Shown: positions 16,092 through 24,916, counted from the first letter of the stretch. The stretch is DNA of 64,000 nucleotides from Galbibacter mesophilus (GCF_023721415.1 NZ_JAMQVC010000001.1:930001-994000); one strand, 5' to 3'. Numbers and translations: made by a program. The notes: a model not told the origin generated them from the letters alone.

Positions 16092-17888
16092 ATGAAGCAC
16101 ATTAGAAACTTTTGTATTATCGCTCACATCGACCACGGAAAGAGCACGTTGGCGGACAGGTTGTTGGATTTCACGGGATCGGTTACCGAGCGAGAAAAAA
16201 AGGAACAACTTTTAGATAGTATGGATTTGGAGCGTGAACGTGGAATTACCATTAAGAGTCACGCCATCCAAATGGATTACACATATAAAGGGGAACAATA
16301 TATTTTAAACCTTATTGATACTCCCGGACACGTAGATTTTTCTTATGAAGTTTCCCGTTCCATCGCTGCTTGCGAGGGAGCTTTACTTGTAGTGGATGCC
16401 GCACAGAGCATTCAGGCACAAACCATTTCCAATTTGTATTTGGCTTTGGAAAACGATCTGGAAATCATTCCCGTGCTTAACAAAATAGATTTACCAAGTG
16501 CCAATCCAGAAGAAGTAACCGACGATATTGTAGATTTACTTGGTTGCGAACCAGAAGATATTATTCCTGCGAGTGCAAAGACCGGATTGGGAATTGAAGA
16601 AATTTTATCGGCTATTATTGAAAGAGTTCCTGCTCCAAAAGGGAATCCAGATGAGCCTTTGCAGGCGTTGATTTTTGACTCGGTTTACAATCCGTTTCGA
16701 GGAGTAGAGACTTATTTTAGGGTTATCAATGGTGAGATTTCCAAAAACCAGAAGATTAAATTTTTGGCAACCGGAAAAACATACGATGCAGACGAAGTAG
16801 GTACATTGAAACTGATTCAACACCCTAAAAAAGTCGTTAAAACCGGAGACGTGGGGTATTTAATTACTGGAATTAAAGATGCCCGCGAGGTGAAAGTTGG
16901 AGATACCATTACCGATGCTGCCAACCCAACCAAAAATATGATTGAAGGGTTTGAAAACGTAAAACCAATGGTATTTGCTGGAATTTACCCTGTAGATACT
17001 GAAGATTATGAAGAATTACGCGGGGCAATGGAAAAATTGCAATTGAACGATGCTTCACTGGTTTTCGCGCCCGAAAGTTCGGCAGCGCTTGGTTTCGGTT
17101 TCCGTTGTGGATTCTTGGGAATGCTTCACTTGGAAATTATTCAGGAGCGTTTAGAGCGCGAATTTGATATGACCGTAATTACTACCGTTCCCAACGTAAG
17201 TTACCATGCGTACACCAAGAAAAACCCCGATGAGCAAATTATTGTAAACAACCCATCGGATCTTCCCGACCCGTCCAGTATGGACCGTGTGGAAGAACCA
17301 TTTATAAAAGCGAGCATTATAACCAAAGCCGATTTTGTTGGTCCGGTTATGTCTCTTTGTATTGAAAAAAGAGGTGTGATTACCAATCAAACATATTTAA
17401 CGCCAGAGCGTGTGGAGCTTTCTTTTGATATGCCTTTGGCGGAAATTGTATTCGATTTCTACGACCGATTAAAAACCGTTTCCAAAGGATATGCTTCTTT
17501 TGACTATTCGCCTATTGGTATGCGCGCTTCAAAATTGGTAAAAGTGGATGTTCTTATTAACGGAAACTCCGTAGATGCCCTGTCAGCATTAATTCACGCC
17601 GATAATGCTTATACCATTGGAAAGAAAATGGTAGAAAAATTAAGGGAGTTGATACCAAGGCAACAGTTTGATATTCCTATTCAAGCGGCCATTGGCGCCA
17701 AAATTATTTCCCGTGAGACTGTAAAAGCCTTACGAAAAGACGTTACCGCAAAATGTTACGGAGGAGATATCTCGCGTAAAAGAAAGCTATTGGAAAAGCA
17801 GAAAAAAGGTAAAAAACGTATGCGCCAAGTAGGAAATGTAGAAATCCCTCAGCAAGCGTTTATGGCGGTATTGAAACTGAATGATTAA
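16092..17888 (+). CDS. lepA: Elongation factor 4 (LepA) GTPase
   Basis: Translational GTPase that binds ribosomes and affects elongation and subunit assembly, cytosolic or membrane-associated. The 598 residues match the usual length. The G domain carries [10 protein letters not shown], the RGITIKS switch I region, DTPGHVDF and NKIDLP. Later the EF-G-like domains and the LepA-specific C-terminal domain follow, ending with the conserved region [24 protein letters not shown]. It has its own promoter and a strong terminator and appears monocistronic. Confidence 0.98.
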   Translation: MKHIRNFCIIAHIDHGKSTLADRLLDFTGSVTEREKKEQLLDSMDLERERGITIKSHAIQMDYTYKGEQYILNLIDTPGHVDFSYEVSRSIAACEGALLVVDAAQSIQAQTISNLYLALENDLEIIPVLNKIDLPSANPEEVTDDIVDLLGCEPEDIIPASAKTGLGIEEILSAIIERVPAPKGNPDEPLQALIFDSVYNPFRGVETYFRVINGEISKNQKIKFLATGKTYDADEVGTLKLIQHPKKVVKTGDVGYLITGIKDAREVKVGDTITDAANPTKNMIEGFENVKPMVFAGIYPVDTEDYEELRGAMEKLQLNDASLVFAPESSAALGFGFRCGFLGMLHLEIIQERLEREFDMTVITTVPNVSYHAYTKKNPDEQIIVNNPSDLPDPSSMDRVEEPFIKASIITKADFVGPVMSLCIEKRGVITNQTYLTPERVELSFDMPLAEIVFDFYDRLKTVSKGYASFDYSPIGMRASKLVKVDVLINGNSVDALSALIHADNAYTIGKKMVEKLRELIPRQQFDIPIQAAIGAKIISRETVKALRKDVTAKCYGGDISRKRKLLEKQKKGKKRMRQVGNVEIPQQAFMAVLKLND

Positions 17889-17924
17889 GGAAGCATCGTT
17901 TGTCTCCTGAAGATTAGATACTAA

Positions 17925-17970
17925 AAAAGAGTCTATTGCAACAGGTTAATTCGTTGCAATAGGCTCTTTT
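17925..17970 (+). terminator. Terminator after lepA
   Basis: AAAAGAGTCTATTGCAAC pairs with GTTGCAATAGGCTCTTTT with one G-U pair, followed by a run of Ts. The flanking A-run means it could also serve the convergent lipoprotein gene. Confidence 0.85.
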
Positions 17971-17989
17971 TTTTTTAGTAATAGTTGCT

Positions 17990-18268
17990 TTACTTTTTCG
18001 CTCCGAAGTCAAAATCAAAGTCGAAATCACCCAAAGTACAAACTCCTTCGGCGACTTCTTCAAAACTTTCGCCCTCTAAATCTACAATTTCAGTTTCACC
18101 TCCGACTGAAACCGACATGGTGCCGTTTCCTTCGTCACACAGCGTAATTTCTTCTCCGTTAAAATAGTCACAGGTTCTACAGTTGTTTCCGCCGTCATCA
18201 TCTCCAGAACAAGCGATTGAGGCACTTAGCATAGCCATGCTTACCATAGAGCAGATTGTTTTTTTCAT
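17990..18268 (-). CDS. Small Cys-containing acidic lipoprotein, unknown function
   Basis: No family recognised. From the ATG at 18268 it encodes 92 residues beginning MKKTICSMVSMAMLSASIAC, a lipoprotein signal. A Gly/Asp linker follows, then CRTC, a further Cys in ITLCDEG and one in EGVCTL, so four Cys besides the lipidated one could form two disulphides or bind metal. The C-terminus is a run of four Asp-Phe pairs before GAKK. An ATG at 18376 gives a 36-residue extension without signal character and is rejected. It converges on lepA and shares its terminator. Confidence 0.72.
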   Translation of the reverse strand: MKKTICSMVSMAMLSASIACSGDDDGGNNCRTCDYFNGEEITLCDEGNGTMSVSVGGETEIVDLEGESFEEVAEGVCTLGDFDFDFDFGAKK

Positions 18269-18423
18269 GGTTGTTGGTTTTAAGTTGTTTACACTACAAT
18301 AACCGAAAATAAATACAATTACTTTTCTTTTTGTTGTGAAATAGTGCTTTTTGTATGGAAATTTTATGAATGACAAACATTACGTTTTAGGAAATTAAAT
18401 TCACTGTTCATGCTGACTATACT

Positions 18424-19002
18424 TTATTTTATACCTTTCCCTAAGGAAGCCACTCTATTTAGCCACTCCTTTCTAAAATCCGAAGTTGAATTTTTAATAG
18501 GAGCTATGTAAGTTGTTTTAACCGGATCAATGCCACAAAACTGCAAAGTTCCTTTTTTAAACTGATGTATCGCTGGCCTTTTCATTATTAAAAAGTCGTA
18601 CCATTTTGGAGTATCGGCAGTAATGATTAGCCGCGCAGATTTCCCTTTTAAGAGCTTTTCCGGTAATGGTTTATCAGCTAATGGTAGATACGTTATTCCC
18701 GGTAGAAAAGTTCTATCGATAAAGCCTTTCATTAAAGCAGGTAAGCTATACCACCACATGGGAAAAAACCATACAATATGGTCGGCTTCTTTTATTTTAT
18801 CTATGGCGTGAACCAAGTCAGGTTCTAATTCCGTTCTTTTTCGGTAACCAAATTTTAAGTTAGGATCAAAATCCAATTCAGCAATGTTAATTTGACTGAG
18901 TGTTACACCTGTTTTACTTGCTCCATTTCTGTAAGCCGCCGATAAAGCGTAATTAAAGCTTTCTTTATCTGGATGTCCATTTATTATAAGTACATTTTTC
19001 AT
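18424..19002 (-). CDS. NAD(P)H-dependent oxidoreductase, flavodoxin-like fold
   Basis: FMN- or FAD-dependent quinone or nitro-compound reductase of the KefF/MdaB/YwrO group. The 192 residues begin MKNVLIINGHPDKESFNYAL, the flavin phosphate-binding start, and contain the family core FFPMWWYSLPALMKGFIDR near residue 80-98. It follows the Crp/Fnr regulator on the same strand after 60 bases, so the regulator probably controls it or is co-transcribed with it. Physiological substrate is unknown. Confidence 0.88.
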   Translation of the reverse strand: MKNVLIINGHPDKESFNYALSAAYRNGASKTGVTLSQINIAELDFDPNLKFGYRKRTELEPDLVHAIDKIKEADHIVWFFPMWWYSLPALMKGFIDRTFLPGITYLPLADKPLPEKLLKGKSARLIITADTPKWYDFLIMKRPAIHQFKKGTLQFCGIDPVKTTYIAPIKNSTSDFRKEWLNRVASLGKGIK

Positions 19003-19062
19003 AGTAGTTCTAAAGTTTTTACAAAGAACCCGACTATGACACTTTTTTAAAAGGACATTTGT

Positions 19063-19626
19063 CTAATACGAAATTGATTTTCTTATTCTGCTTAAATGTC
19101 TTTGGGTGATGCCCAAATATGAAGAAAGAAAATTAAGGGGAATTAATTGTAAATATTCAGGATGATTGGTGAGTAGATTACGGTAACGGTTCTCAGCTGT
19201 TTCCTTTTGAAGCATGAAAATCCTTTTTTCCATTTTAACGTACTCCTGCTCTGCGATAACTTTAGAAAACTTAATCCAATTGGCACTTGACTGCTCTAAT
19301 TTTAAGATTTCTTCTTTTGAAATGGTTACTATTTCAACATCCGTTAAGGCTTGAATGTTCTCAACCGTTTTGTTTCCAGTTATAAATGAAGAATAGGCGG
19401 TTACAAACGAATTTGAAAAACTAAAGCAATAAGTTACTTCTTCTTCGGACGAGGAATGATAAAACGACCGAAACAAACCACTGATAATAAACCCCACTTC
19501 GTTGCAAACTTGACCTTCTTTTATAAAAAAGTGTCCTTTTTTAAGGGTTTTAGCAACTCCTTTCTTTTCAAATTCATCGATTTCATCTTCGGTTAAAAAG
19601 CCAAATGCTGCCAAAAAATTTCTCAT
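19063..19626 (-). CDS. Crp/Fnr family transcriptional regulator
   Basis: Transcription factor with an N-terminal cyclic-nucleotide-binding fold and a C-terminal helix-turn-helix. The 187 residues contain GHFFIKEGQVCNEVGFIISG in the beta-roll, then a dimerisation helix around residues 110-140. The DNA-binding part is short, with the recognition helix in YLGITQRHLSRIRK just before the end. Such short versions are common in Bacteroidota. No Cys cluster for an FNR-type iron-sulfur centre is present. It lies directly upstream of the flavodoxin-fold reductase, the most likely target. Confidence 0.88.
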   Translation of the reverse strand: MRNFLAAFGFLTEDEIDEFEKKGVAKTLKKGHFFIKEGQVCNEVGFIISGLFRSFYHSSSEEEVTYCFSFSNSFVTAYSSFITGNKTVENIQALTDVEIVTISKEEILKLEQSSANWIKFSKVIAEQEYVKMEKRIFMLQKETAENRYRNLLTNHPEYLQLIPLNFLSSYLGITQRHLSRIRKSISY

Positions 19627-19813
19627 ATTTTTTTGATCACTGTTGAGATAGGATTCTATTTTTATAGCTTCATTAGCTATTCAACTTACAATAACCAAAA
19701 AATAATTATGATTATCAATGGTTTGTTGTTCAGATGTCGTTGGCTTTTTTTGGATAGAATACTCTTGTCTGCTCTCAAAGCTAAGTGTGAGCATCCTCAA
19801 AAATATGGCATAA

Positions 19814-20719
19814 CTAATCATACAAATTATTTAAATAGTCTTTTTCTTCCGATAATCGCTCCAGTTTTATCGCAACCGGAATAGAATCGTTTACAACACC
19901 GTTGATACTGAAGTCTTTTCTATCAAACCGACCAATAATATTACTAATTTCATTCATCGGTGGTTTAAAAAACATTCTAACCTCTCTTTTATAAATTGAA
20001 TAACCTCCGTAATAGACTGTGTCATTTACTGAAATTACAGTTTGATGATTATGTTCGAAAAATAGCATTGGCTCCGACCCAAATTTCCCTTTTGTAATGT
20101 CTAAGTCTGCATTATTCACTTTGAAACTATTAATTTTATAGCTTCCAGTTACTGTATCGTCTACCGTAGATTTTAAGTTGTAAGCATAAATCCCATAACC
20201 AATAGGTAAAATGATTATATACAGAAAAGGGAGTTTGCTAACGAACTTATTTTTCTTGGAAAGTAATGATTTTTTAAACCTACCACCATTAAGAATAAAA
20301 AATTGATAAATATCTTTTCTGTATTCCAGTAACAATAGAATAGTAAGAACGAAATCTACAGTTATGTGGATAATAGCAAAGGAGATATCAAACTCTATAT
20401 TTAGTATTAAAATATTTAAACAGACACCAAAAGATAGCAACAAGGCAATCAATCTAGTACGCTTAAAAACAATCAAGATCCCAATTAATAGCTCTGTTAA
20501 GCCAATAAAAATGTTATAATTAAGAGATCGTCCAAAAAACGACCACATATGTTGATATTTGGATATTTCTGCTAGTGGCATAAATGATTCGTAATGTAGA
20601 ATTCTAAATTGCATGAATAGCAATTTTGGAATTCCAAAACATATCATTTTTATTGAGAGATAATAAATGGCTAGATATCTTAAAACAGCGAAAGCGTTGT
20701 TTACAAGTTTTGATTTCAA
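19814..20719 (-). CDS. Membrane protein with DoxX-like N-terminal half, unknown function
   Basis: The 301 residues have four to five hydrophobic segments in the first 200: about 14-35, 70-88, 88-110, 110-130 and 170-187. They are followed by a soluble C-terminal part of about 110 residues rich in beta strands, containing the segments TVDDTVTGSYKINSF and VRMFFKPPMNEISNIIGRFDRKDF. The membrane part resembles DoxX/MauE-type proteins by layout only. The start is a TTG at 20719. Its base composition is more AT-rich than the neighbouring housekeeping genes, fitting an accessory origin. Function unknown. Confidence 0.7.
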   Translation of the reverse strand: MKSKLVNNAFAVLRYLAIYYLSIKMICFGIPKLLFMQFRILHYESFMPLAEISKYQHMWSFFGRSLNYNIFIGLTELLIGILIVFKRTRLIALLLSFGVCLNILILNIEFDISFAIIHITVDFVLTILLLLEYRKDIYQFFILNGGRFKKSLLSKKNKFVSKLPFLYIIILPIGYGIYAYNLKSTVDDTVTGSYKINSFKVNNADLDITKGKFGSEPMLFFEHNHQTVISVNDTVYYGGYSIYKREVRMFFKPPMNEISNIIGRFDRKDFSINGVVNDSIPVAIKLERLSEEKDYLNNLYD

Positions 20720-21072
20720 TTGGTTGTGTTGCTTTTGGTAGAATTAATATGTAATACTTTATTAGATAATCGCTTACACCCACTTAATGAGTTTTATAAT
20801 GTGTGAAAATAAAGCGATATACGATTAAAGATAGCAAAAAATGAATATGTTATCGTCACAAATACATTATGGCTTTCCTTGTATAAAAATAGTTAACAAA
20901 TAAATTTTCAGTCATTAAGTATCTTGATGCCCTTCGATACGTAGGGTTTTCGGGGCGCAAATCATTATTCATTTGATACCCAAGAACAACACTATGATGC
21001 TATCAAAAGATGAACATTTAACTTTTTGAACTGAGCTAGTGATTTTCATAGGAGCCATTGTCGCAACCAGTT
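20720..21072. other. 353-base gap with no recognised content
   Basis: AT-rich DNA between the DoxX-like gene and the acetyltransferase. Apart from a weak TTCGATACGTAGGG palindrome-like stretch near 20934, I see no frame, RNA or repeat. Confidence 0.5.
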
Positions 21073-21570
21073 TTATTCTAGAAATAGCTGAAGAAATCTT
21101 AGATCTAACCATTTATCAAATTTATATCCTACCTCTTTAAAAGTTCCTATTTCTTTAAACCCAAACTTTTTATGAAATTCGAAACTCCTATCATTTGAAC
21201 CATCTACTCCTGCTATCATTGTGTGATAACCACCATCTTTAGCCATTTTTATCAATTTTGATAGGATTAGTTTCCCAATTCCAGTTCCTCTTGAGTTTTT
21301 GTTTACGTAAACTGAATGCTCAACACTAAACTGATAAGCCGCCCAAGGTCTAAAGATTCCATAAGTGCCGAAACCAACTACTTTATTGTTGTTTTCGGCT
21401 ACGATTACTGGCATTCCATCTGCTTTTTTTTGTTCAAACCATATGAATTGCTGATCATAAGTCCTCTCTTTATAATCGTAGAGCACAGTTGAATGGAGAA
21501 TTTGGTAATTCACAATCTCTAGGATTTCATGTATGTCTCTATTTTCAGCTCTACGAATTTCTATTTCCAT
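21073..21570 (-). CDS. GNAT N-acetyltransferase, phosphinothricin acetyltransferase-like
   Basis: Acetyl-CoA-dependent N-acetyltransferase of the PAT/MnaT group, which acetylates methionine sulfone, methionine sulfoximine or phosphinothricin-like amino acids. The 165 residues show the family start IRRAENRDIHEILEIVN and the segment FGTYGIFRPWAAYQFSVEHSVYV. The acetyl-CoA-binding loop is NSRGTGIGKLI, then AGVDGSNDRSFEFHKKFGF. It stands downstream of the cassette-like unit: its ATG lies 14 bases after a CGTTGTAGC core. Natural substrate is unknown. Confidence 0.88.
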   Translation of the reverse strand: MEIEIRRAENRDIHEILEIVNYQILHSTVLYDYKERTYDQQFIWFEQKKADGMPVIVAENNNKVVGFGTYGIFRPWAAYQFSVEHSVYVNKNSRGTGIGKLILSKLIKMAKDGGYHTMIAGVDGSNDRSFEFHKKFGFKEIGTFKEVGYKFDKWLDLRFLQLFLE

Positions 21571-21585
21571 TTCTCTTAAATTAGC

Positions 21586-21716
21586 TACAACGGTCCAGTA
21601 TAACCGCCAGTTACGGGTTAATATGCGTTAATTTTCGGTTAAGCACAGACGTTAGCAATTCAGAGTGGATTCGGACGTAGTCGAATCCGCCGTAATTGCT
21701 GTTATACATTGTTGTA
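21586..21716 (-). repeat. attC-like hairpin element (131 bases)
   Basis: Outer arms TACAAC (21586-21591) with GTTGTA (21711-21716) and GTATAAC (21598-21604) with GTTATAC (21701-21707) resemble the paired R and L boxes of an integron attC site. The centre folds further: AGCAATT/AATTGCT (21654-21660 and 21694-21700) and GGATTCG/CGAATCC (21667-21673 and 21682-21688). It is just downstream of the lipoprotein gene, where a cassette attC should be. The core CGTTGTAGC does not match the strict GTTRRRY consensus, and no integrase is in the window. Confidence 0.5.
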
Positions 21717-21725
21717 ACACGTTTT

Positions 21726-22205
21726 TTATTCATTTAGATTATCAATTATGTGTTCAGTCAGATAATCATTTTTTTTATCCAGAAATATGATTGTCGGTCC
21801 GTATACATTGTTAATTGCAAGAAGTCCATATTTCTCACTAAATAAAATCGGTCCAGTTGCATCATCTGCATAATCTAATGTATCATAATAGTCAAACACC
21901 AATCCTTGAAGTTCATCATTTGTGAAAGGCTTTTTGCTAGTTTTCACAAACTTGTCAAATCCGAAAAGAAGAGTGTCAGCATCAATTATTTTGTTTATCG
22001 CTATCGTTTTTGTTGTATCAATATGATTTACGTATTTAAAATTCAGTGTGTTTTCCGTTTTTTTGAAAGTCAAATTAAACTTTTCATTTTTCGGTTCTGC
22101 TCCAAAGAATATTATTGCATTCATTTCAGATTTCCATTCAGAGTTTTTGTCAGAGCATCCGAAACAAATAGTAAATATCAATATGTAAGTTAATAGGTTT
22201 CTCAA
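21726..22205 (-). CDS. Putative lipoprotein of unknown function, in a cassette-like unit
   Basis: No family recognised. The 159 residues begin MRNLLTYILIFTICFGC, a short lipoprotein signal with the lipidated Cys at about 16, followed by about 140 mixed beta residues. Examples are NAIIFFGAEPKNEKFNLTF and GPTIIFLDKKNDYL. The start is a TTG; the only in-frame codons between it and an upstream stop are ATT and CAC. The gene lies between GTGTTACAAC (22209-22218) and GTTGTAACAC (21711-21720), with the attC-like hairpin directly after its stop. This layout suggests it was acquired as a unit. Confidence 0.65.
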   Translation of the reverse strand: MRNLLTYILIFTICFGCSDKNSEWKSEMNAIIFFGAEPKNEKFNLTFKKTENTLNFKYVNHIDTTKTIAINKIIDADTLLFGFDKFVKTSKKPFTNDELQGLVFDYYDTLDYADDATGPILFSEKYGLLAINNVYGPTIIFLDKKNDYLTEHIIDNLNE

Positions 22206-22273
22206 AATGTGTTACAACGATTTATATCCACAACAACACCCACTCCAAAGGCAACAATAACCGCTTCCTGTGT

Positions 22274-22441
22274 TGCAATATCCGCTCATTTTACTGCAAG
22301 GTCCGCTCTTTCCGCTGCAATATGCGCTCCTTGGACTGCAATATCCACTCGGCGGACTGCAAGGCCTGCTCCGAAGGCTGCAATATCCTCTCCGTGCGTT
22401 GCAAGACCCACTCGGCGGACTGCAAGGCCCGCTCGGTGCAT
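22274..22441. repeat. 21-base tandem repeat, eight units
   Basis: Eight successive 21-base units each start with TGCAA and contain a C-rich core of the type TATCCNCTC or GGCCCGCTC. Units differ by substitutions, never by length. The G+C content is far above that of the surroundings. On the minus strand each unit encodes seven residues of the pattern LQxxERx; several other frames are also open. Confidence 0.9.
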
Positions 22442-22446
22442 TGCAT
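22291..22446 (-). CDS. Possible 51-residue heptad-repeat peptide
   Basis: The tandem repeat is open on the minus strand from an ATG at 22446 to a TAA at 22291. The peptide is built of seven-residue units: LQSAEWV, LQRTERI, LQPSEQA, LQSAEWI, LQSKERI, LQRKERT. Leucine recurs every seven residues with an acidic residue at position 5. It starts 20 bases after the stop of the lipoprotein gene on the same strand, so it could be on that transcript. All frames of the repeat are fairly open, so coding is uncertain. Confidence 0.3.
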   Translation of the reverse strand: MQCTERALQSAEWVLQRTERILQPSEQALQSAEWILQSKERILQRKERTLQ

Positions 22447-22465
22447 AAACTGTTAAAATTTCAAT

Positions 22466-23026
22466 TTAAGCCTTCACCCCTTCAATTTCGTACTGCCCGT
22501 TGGAATCTACCAAAACATGGTAGTCCAAAAACTTTTCTTCGGATGGGTTATAAAAAGTGACTTTAAATGCTAAACGGTTTTTGGAGGAGGCTTTTTCATC
22601 TATGTGGAAATCCTGCATATAGGAGGCATTCCAAAAATCGGTATTCTCATTTCGAAAAAGTTCTTTGGTTATTTTAGTGTCCAACACCAATTGGTTTTCA
22701 AAATAAACGAGAATATCGGAGTGAAAATCGTAGTACTCAGTTTTATGGAATTGATTTACGCGATCTTTTTCAATCTTGTAAACCCTGGATTGCAAATGCG
22801 TAAAATAGGTGGTGGAAGCGCTAAACCCGTTTGCTAAAATAGAATCGGTCTTTACTTCAGCATAGCCTTCGGGAATGGTTTTGTGGGAATATTCATAAGA
22901 AGCTAATTGCGGATTCTTGGTAAAAAGTTGGTTCCCTTGGTTGCGCTGTCGGGTTTGGTCGCATCCCGAAAGTCCGATTATTAATATCAGTAGAAAAACA
23001 GCTTGTACAAAGAGGTTTCGCAGCAT
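22466..23026 (-). CDS. Lipoprotein of unknown function coupled to the antiporter gene
   Basis: No family recognised. The 186 residues begin with a lipoprotein signal ending LIIGLSGC (Cys at about 22), then a Gln/Asn-rich linker and a soluble domain. That domain contains PEGYAEVKTDSILANGFSASTTYF and ends with a strand-rich part (FLDYHVLVDSNGQYEIEGV). Its ATG is only three bases after the antiporter stop on the same strand, so the two genes are translated from one message. A role at the envelope linked to that transporter is an inference from the spacing alone. Confidence 0.8.
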   Translation of the reverse strand: MLRNLFVQAVFLLILIIGLSGCDQTRQRNQGNQLFTKNPQLASYEYSHKTIPEGYAEVKTDSILANGFSASTTYFTHLQSRVYKIEKDRVNQFHKTEYYDFHSDILVYFENQLVLDTKITKELFRNENTDFWNASYMQDFHIDEKASSKNRLAFKVTFYNPSEEKFLDYHVLVDSNGQYEIEGVKA

Positions 23027-23029
23027 GTT

Positions 23030-24916
23030 CTATTCGGTTTTAACTTCTTCTTTTGCCTCCTCGTCTTCCTCATTGCCATTGTTCATTCCCATTACGTCCA
23101 TCGGCTTTCCTAAATACACCAACTTGTTGCCTTCTTTTATCTTCATATCTTTAATATAAGAAGCAATGATATGAAGTTCGCCATCATTATCTTTTATAAA
23201 AATCGGAATGGCATCTTTTTCATTGTTCAGCATTTCAATATCCTGATAAAACTGCTCTTGGGACTGTAATTCTACCTCGTTAATTTTAGGATAATCCCTC
23301 GCTACTTCGCTTAAATTGATATAATCGTCTTTCTTAGAAAACAATAAATCTACCCGATCTACTTGATGGCTTTTCATTTCTTCTGGGGTAATCAACCTAA
23401 ATGCGCCATTTTCCCCAAGCTGATCTTTAAAGCGTTCAATCGCGTGTTTATTTACCTCTTCACTGGCCGTTAATGCCATGAGGTACCCAATGTCATTCAG
23501 TTCGATATTATTGGTAAGATCATCAGAAAAAATATTAGCCTCTTCGGCATCAAGATCCATTCCTTTGGCGCGTTCTACATTTTCCTTATTACTATCAATA
23601 AGCGCCACATGGCGGCCGCTTTTTTGTAAATATTTAGCGATAATCCTAGACACTTCCGAAGCACCTACAATTAAAATCCCAGTAGATTCTTTTAAGAAAA
23701 CACCCGATATTTTAGCAAACAAACGGGCGGTAGTAGCGTTTAAAAGCACCGTTCCCAACACAATCATAAACACCAACGGTGTAATGTATTCTGCACCGGG
23801 CTCACCTTCCAGCACCAGTCGGTTACCAAAAAGAGATGCAATACCGGCAGCCACAATACCTCGCGGCCCTACCCAACTGATAAATGCTTTTTCATTGAAT
23901 TTGAGTCCGGAGTGAATGGTACTCATCATAACACCAAGTGGCCGTATTAAAAACACAACACATCCGAAGAGAATAAGCGTGTTCCAATTATAAATTAAGT
24001 ACAGATCCTGCATATTTATATTTGCTGAAAGCAGAATAAACAGGATGGAAATGAGAAGAACACTTAGGGATTCCTTAAAATAAAGGAGTTCTTTAATATT
24101 TGGTAAATCTATATTTCCTAACACCATCCCCATAACCACTACGGAAAGTAAACCCGATTCATGAGCAAATTGTTCTGAAAGCACATACACTCCCAATACA
24201 AAAGACAGGGAAACCACATTCATTAAAAAATGGGGAATGGCTTTCTTTTTTAATGCGAAATAAAGCGCATAAGCAAAAGAAAAACCAATGGAAAAACCAA
24301 CCACCACCGTTTTACCGAATTCTATAAAAGCCTGTTGCGTATACTCAGAACCTTTTCCTACAGAAATAAACTCAAATACCAATACGGCGGCTACGGCTCC
24401 GATCGGGTCAATAAGAATACCTTCCCATTTAAGCACTGCCGAGACATCCTTTTTCAATGGAATATTTCTTAAAATAGGCGTAATTACGGTAGGCCCGGTA
24501 ACAATAATTAAAGCGGCAAACAAGAAAGAAACAGGCCAACTTAGATCGAATAAGAAATGTGAGGCGAGTCCGGCTCCTAAAAAAGTAATGATGGTTCCCA
24601 CAGTAATTAACTTAAAAATTACAGGGCCAACATTTAGTACTTCGTTTCGCTTTAGGGTCAATCCGCCCTCAAAAAGAATAACACTAATGGCCAAAGAAAC
24701 AAAGTGGAAAAGTCCTTCTCCAGGGAACAGTCCTTTATCCAATTGCGGATTCCAAATAGGTTCTATAAGCTTTGTGCCGTCTTCTGTAAAAAGCGTAGAA
24801 ATAGGCCCAACAAAAATCCCAATTAAAATTAAAGGTAAAATTGCAGGGATTTTAAACCTCCATGCCACCCATTGTGCAACAATCCCCAAAATTACAATTC
24901 CAGCAAGCTCTAACAT
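23030..24916 (-). CDS. Monovalent cation:proton antiporter (CPA1/NhaP type) with TrkA-N domain
   Basis: Inner-membrane exchanger of Na+ or K+ for protons. Residues 1-400 contain twelve or more hydrophobic segments, including FEGGLTLKRNEV, LIVTGPTVITPILR and the conserved SWVGPRGIVAAGIASLFG. Residues from about 412 form a Rossmann domain (ILIVGASEVSRIIAKYLQKSG, then LIDSNKENVERAK) like the nucleotide-sensing TrkA-N/RCK domains. A TrkA-C-like part and an acidic tail end the protein. At 628 residues it is a full-length two-part antiporter. It is followed after three bases by a lipoprotein gene. Ion choice cannot be read from the sequence. Confidence 0.92.
   Translation of the reverse strand: MLELAGIVILGIVAQWVAWRFKIPAILPLILIGIFVGPISTLFTEDGTKLIEPIWNPQLDKGLFPGEGLFHFVSLAISVILFEGGLTLKRNEVLNVGPVIFKLITVGTIITFLGAGLASHFLFDLSWPVSFLFAALIIVTGPTVITPILRNIPLKKDVSAVLKWEGILIDPIGAVAAVLVFEFISVGKGSEYTQQAFIEFGKTVVVGFSIGFSFAYALYFALKKKAIPHFLMNVVSLSFVLGVYVLSEQFAHESGLLSVVVMGMVLGNIDLPNIKELLYFKESLSVLLISILFILLSANINMQDLYLIYNWNTLILFGCVVFLIRPLGVMMSTIHSGLKFNEKAFISWVGPRGIVAAGIASLFGNRLVLEGEPGAEYITPLVFMIVLGTVLLNATTARLFAKISGVFLKESTGILIVGASEVSRIIAKYLQKSGRHVALIDSNKENVERAKGMDLDAEEANIFSDDLTNNIELNDIGYLMALTASEEVNKHAIERFKDQLGENGAFRLITPEEMKSHQVDRVDLLFSKKDDYINLSEVARDYPKINEVELQSQEQFYQDIEMLNNEKDAIPIFIKDNDGELHIIASYIKDMKIKEGNKLVYLGKPMDVMGMNNGNEEDEEAKEEVKTE

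Noticed and set aside
22274-22441. CRISPR-like array
   Set aside because: The units are contiguous 21-base repeats without unique spacers, and no cas gene is present; it is a minisatellite.
20719-22466. Defence island or toxin-antitoxin pair
   Set aside because: The genes here are a membrane protein, a GNAT of the PAT/MnaT amino-acid type, and lipoproteins; none shows a nuclease, helicase, or toxin-type GNAT with an antitoxin beside it.
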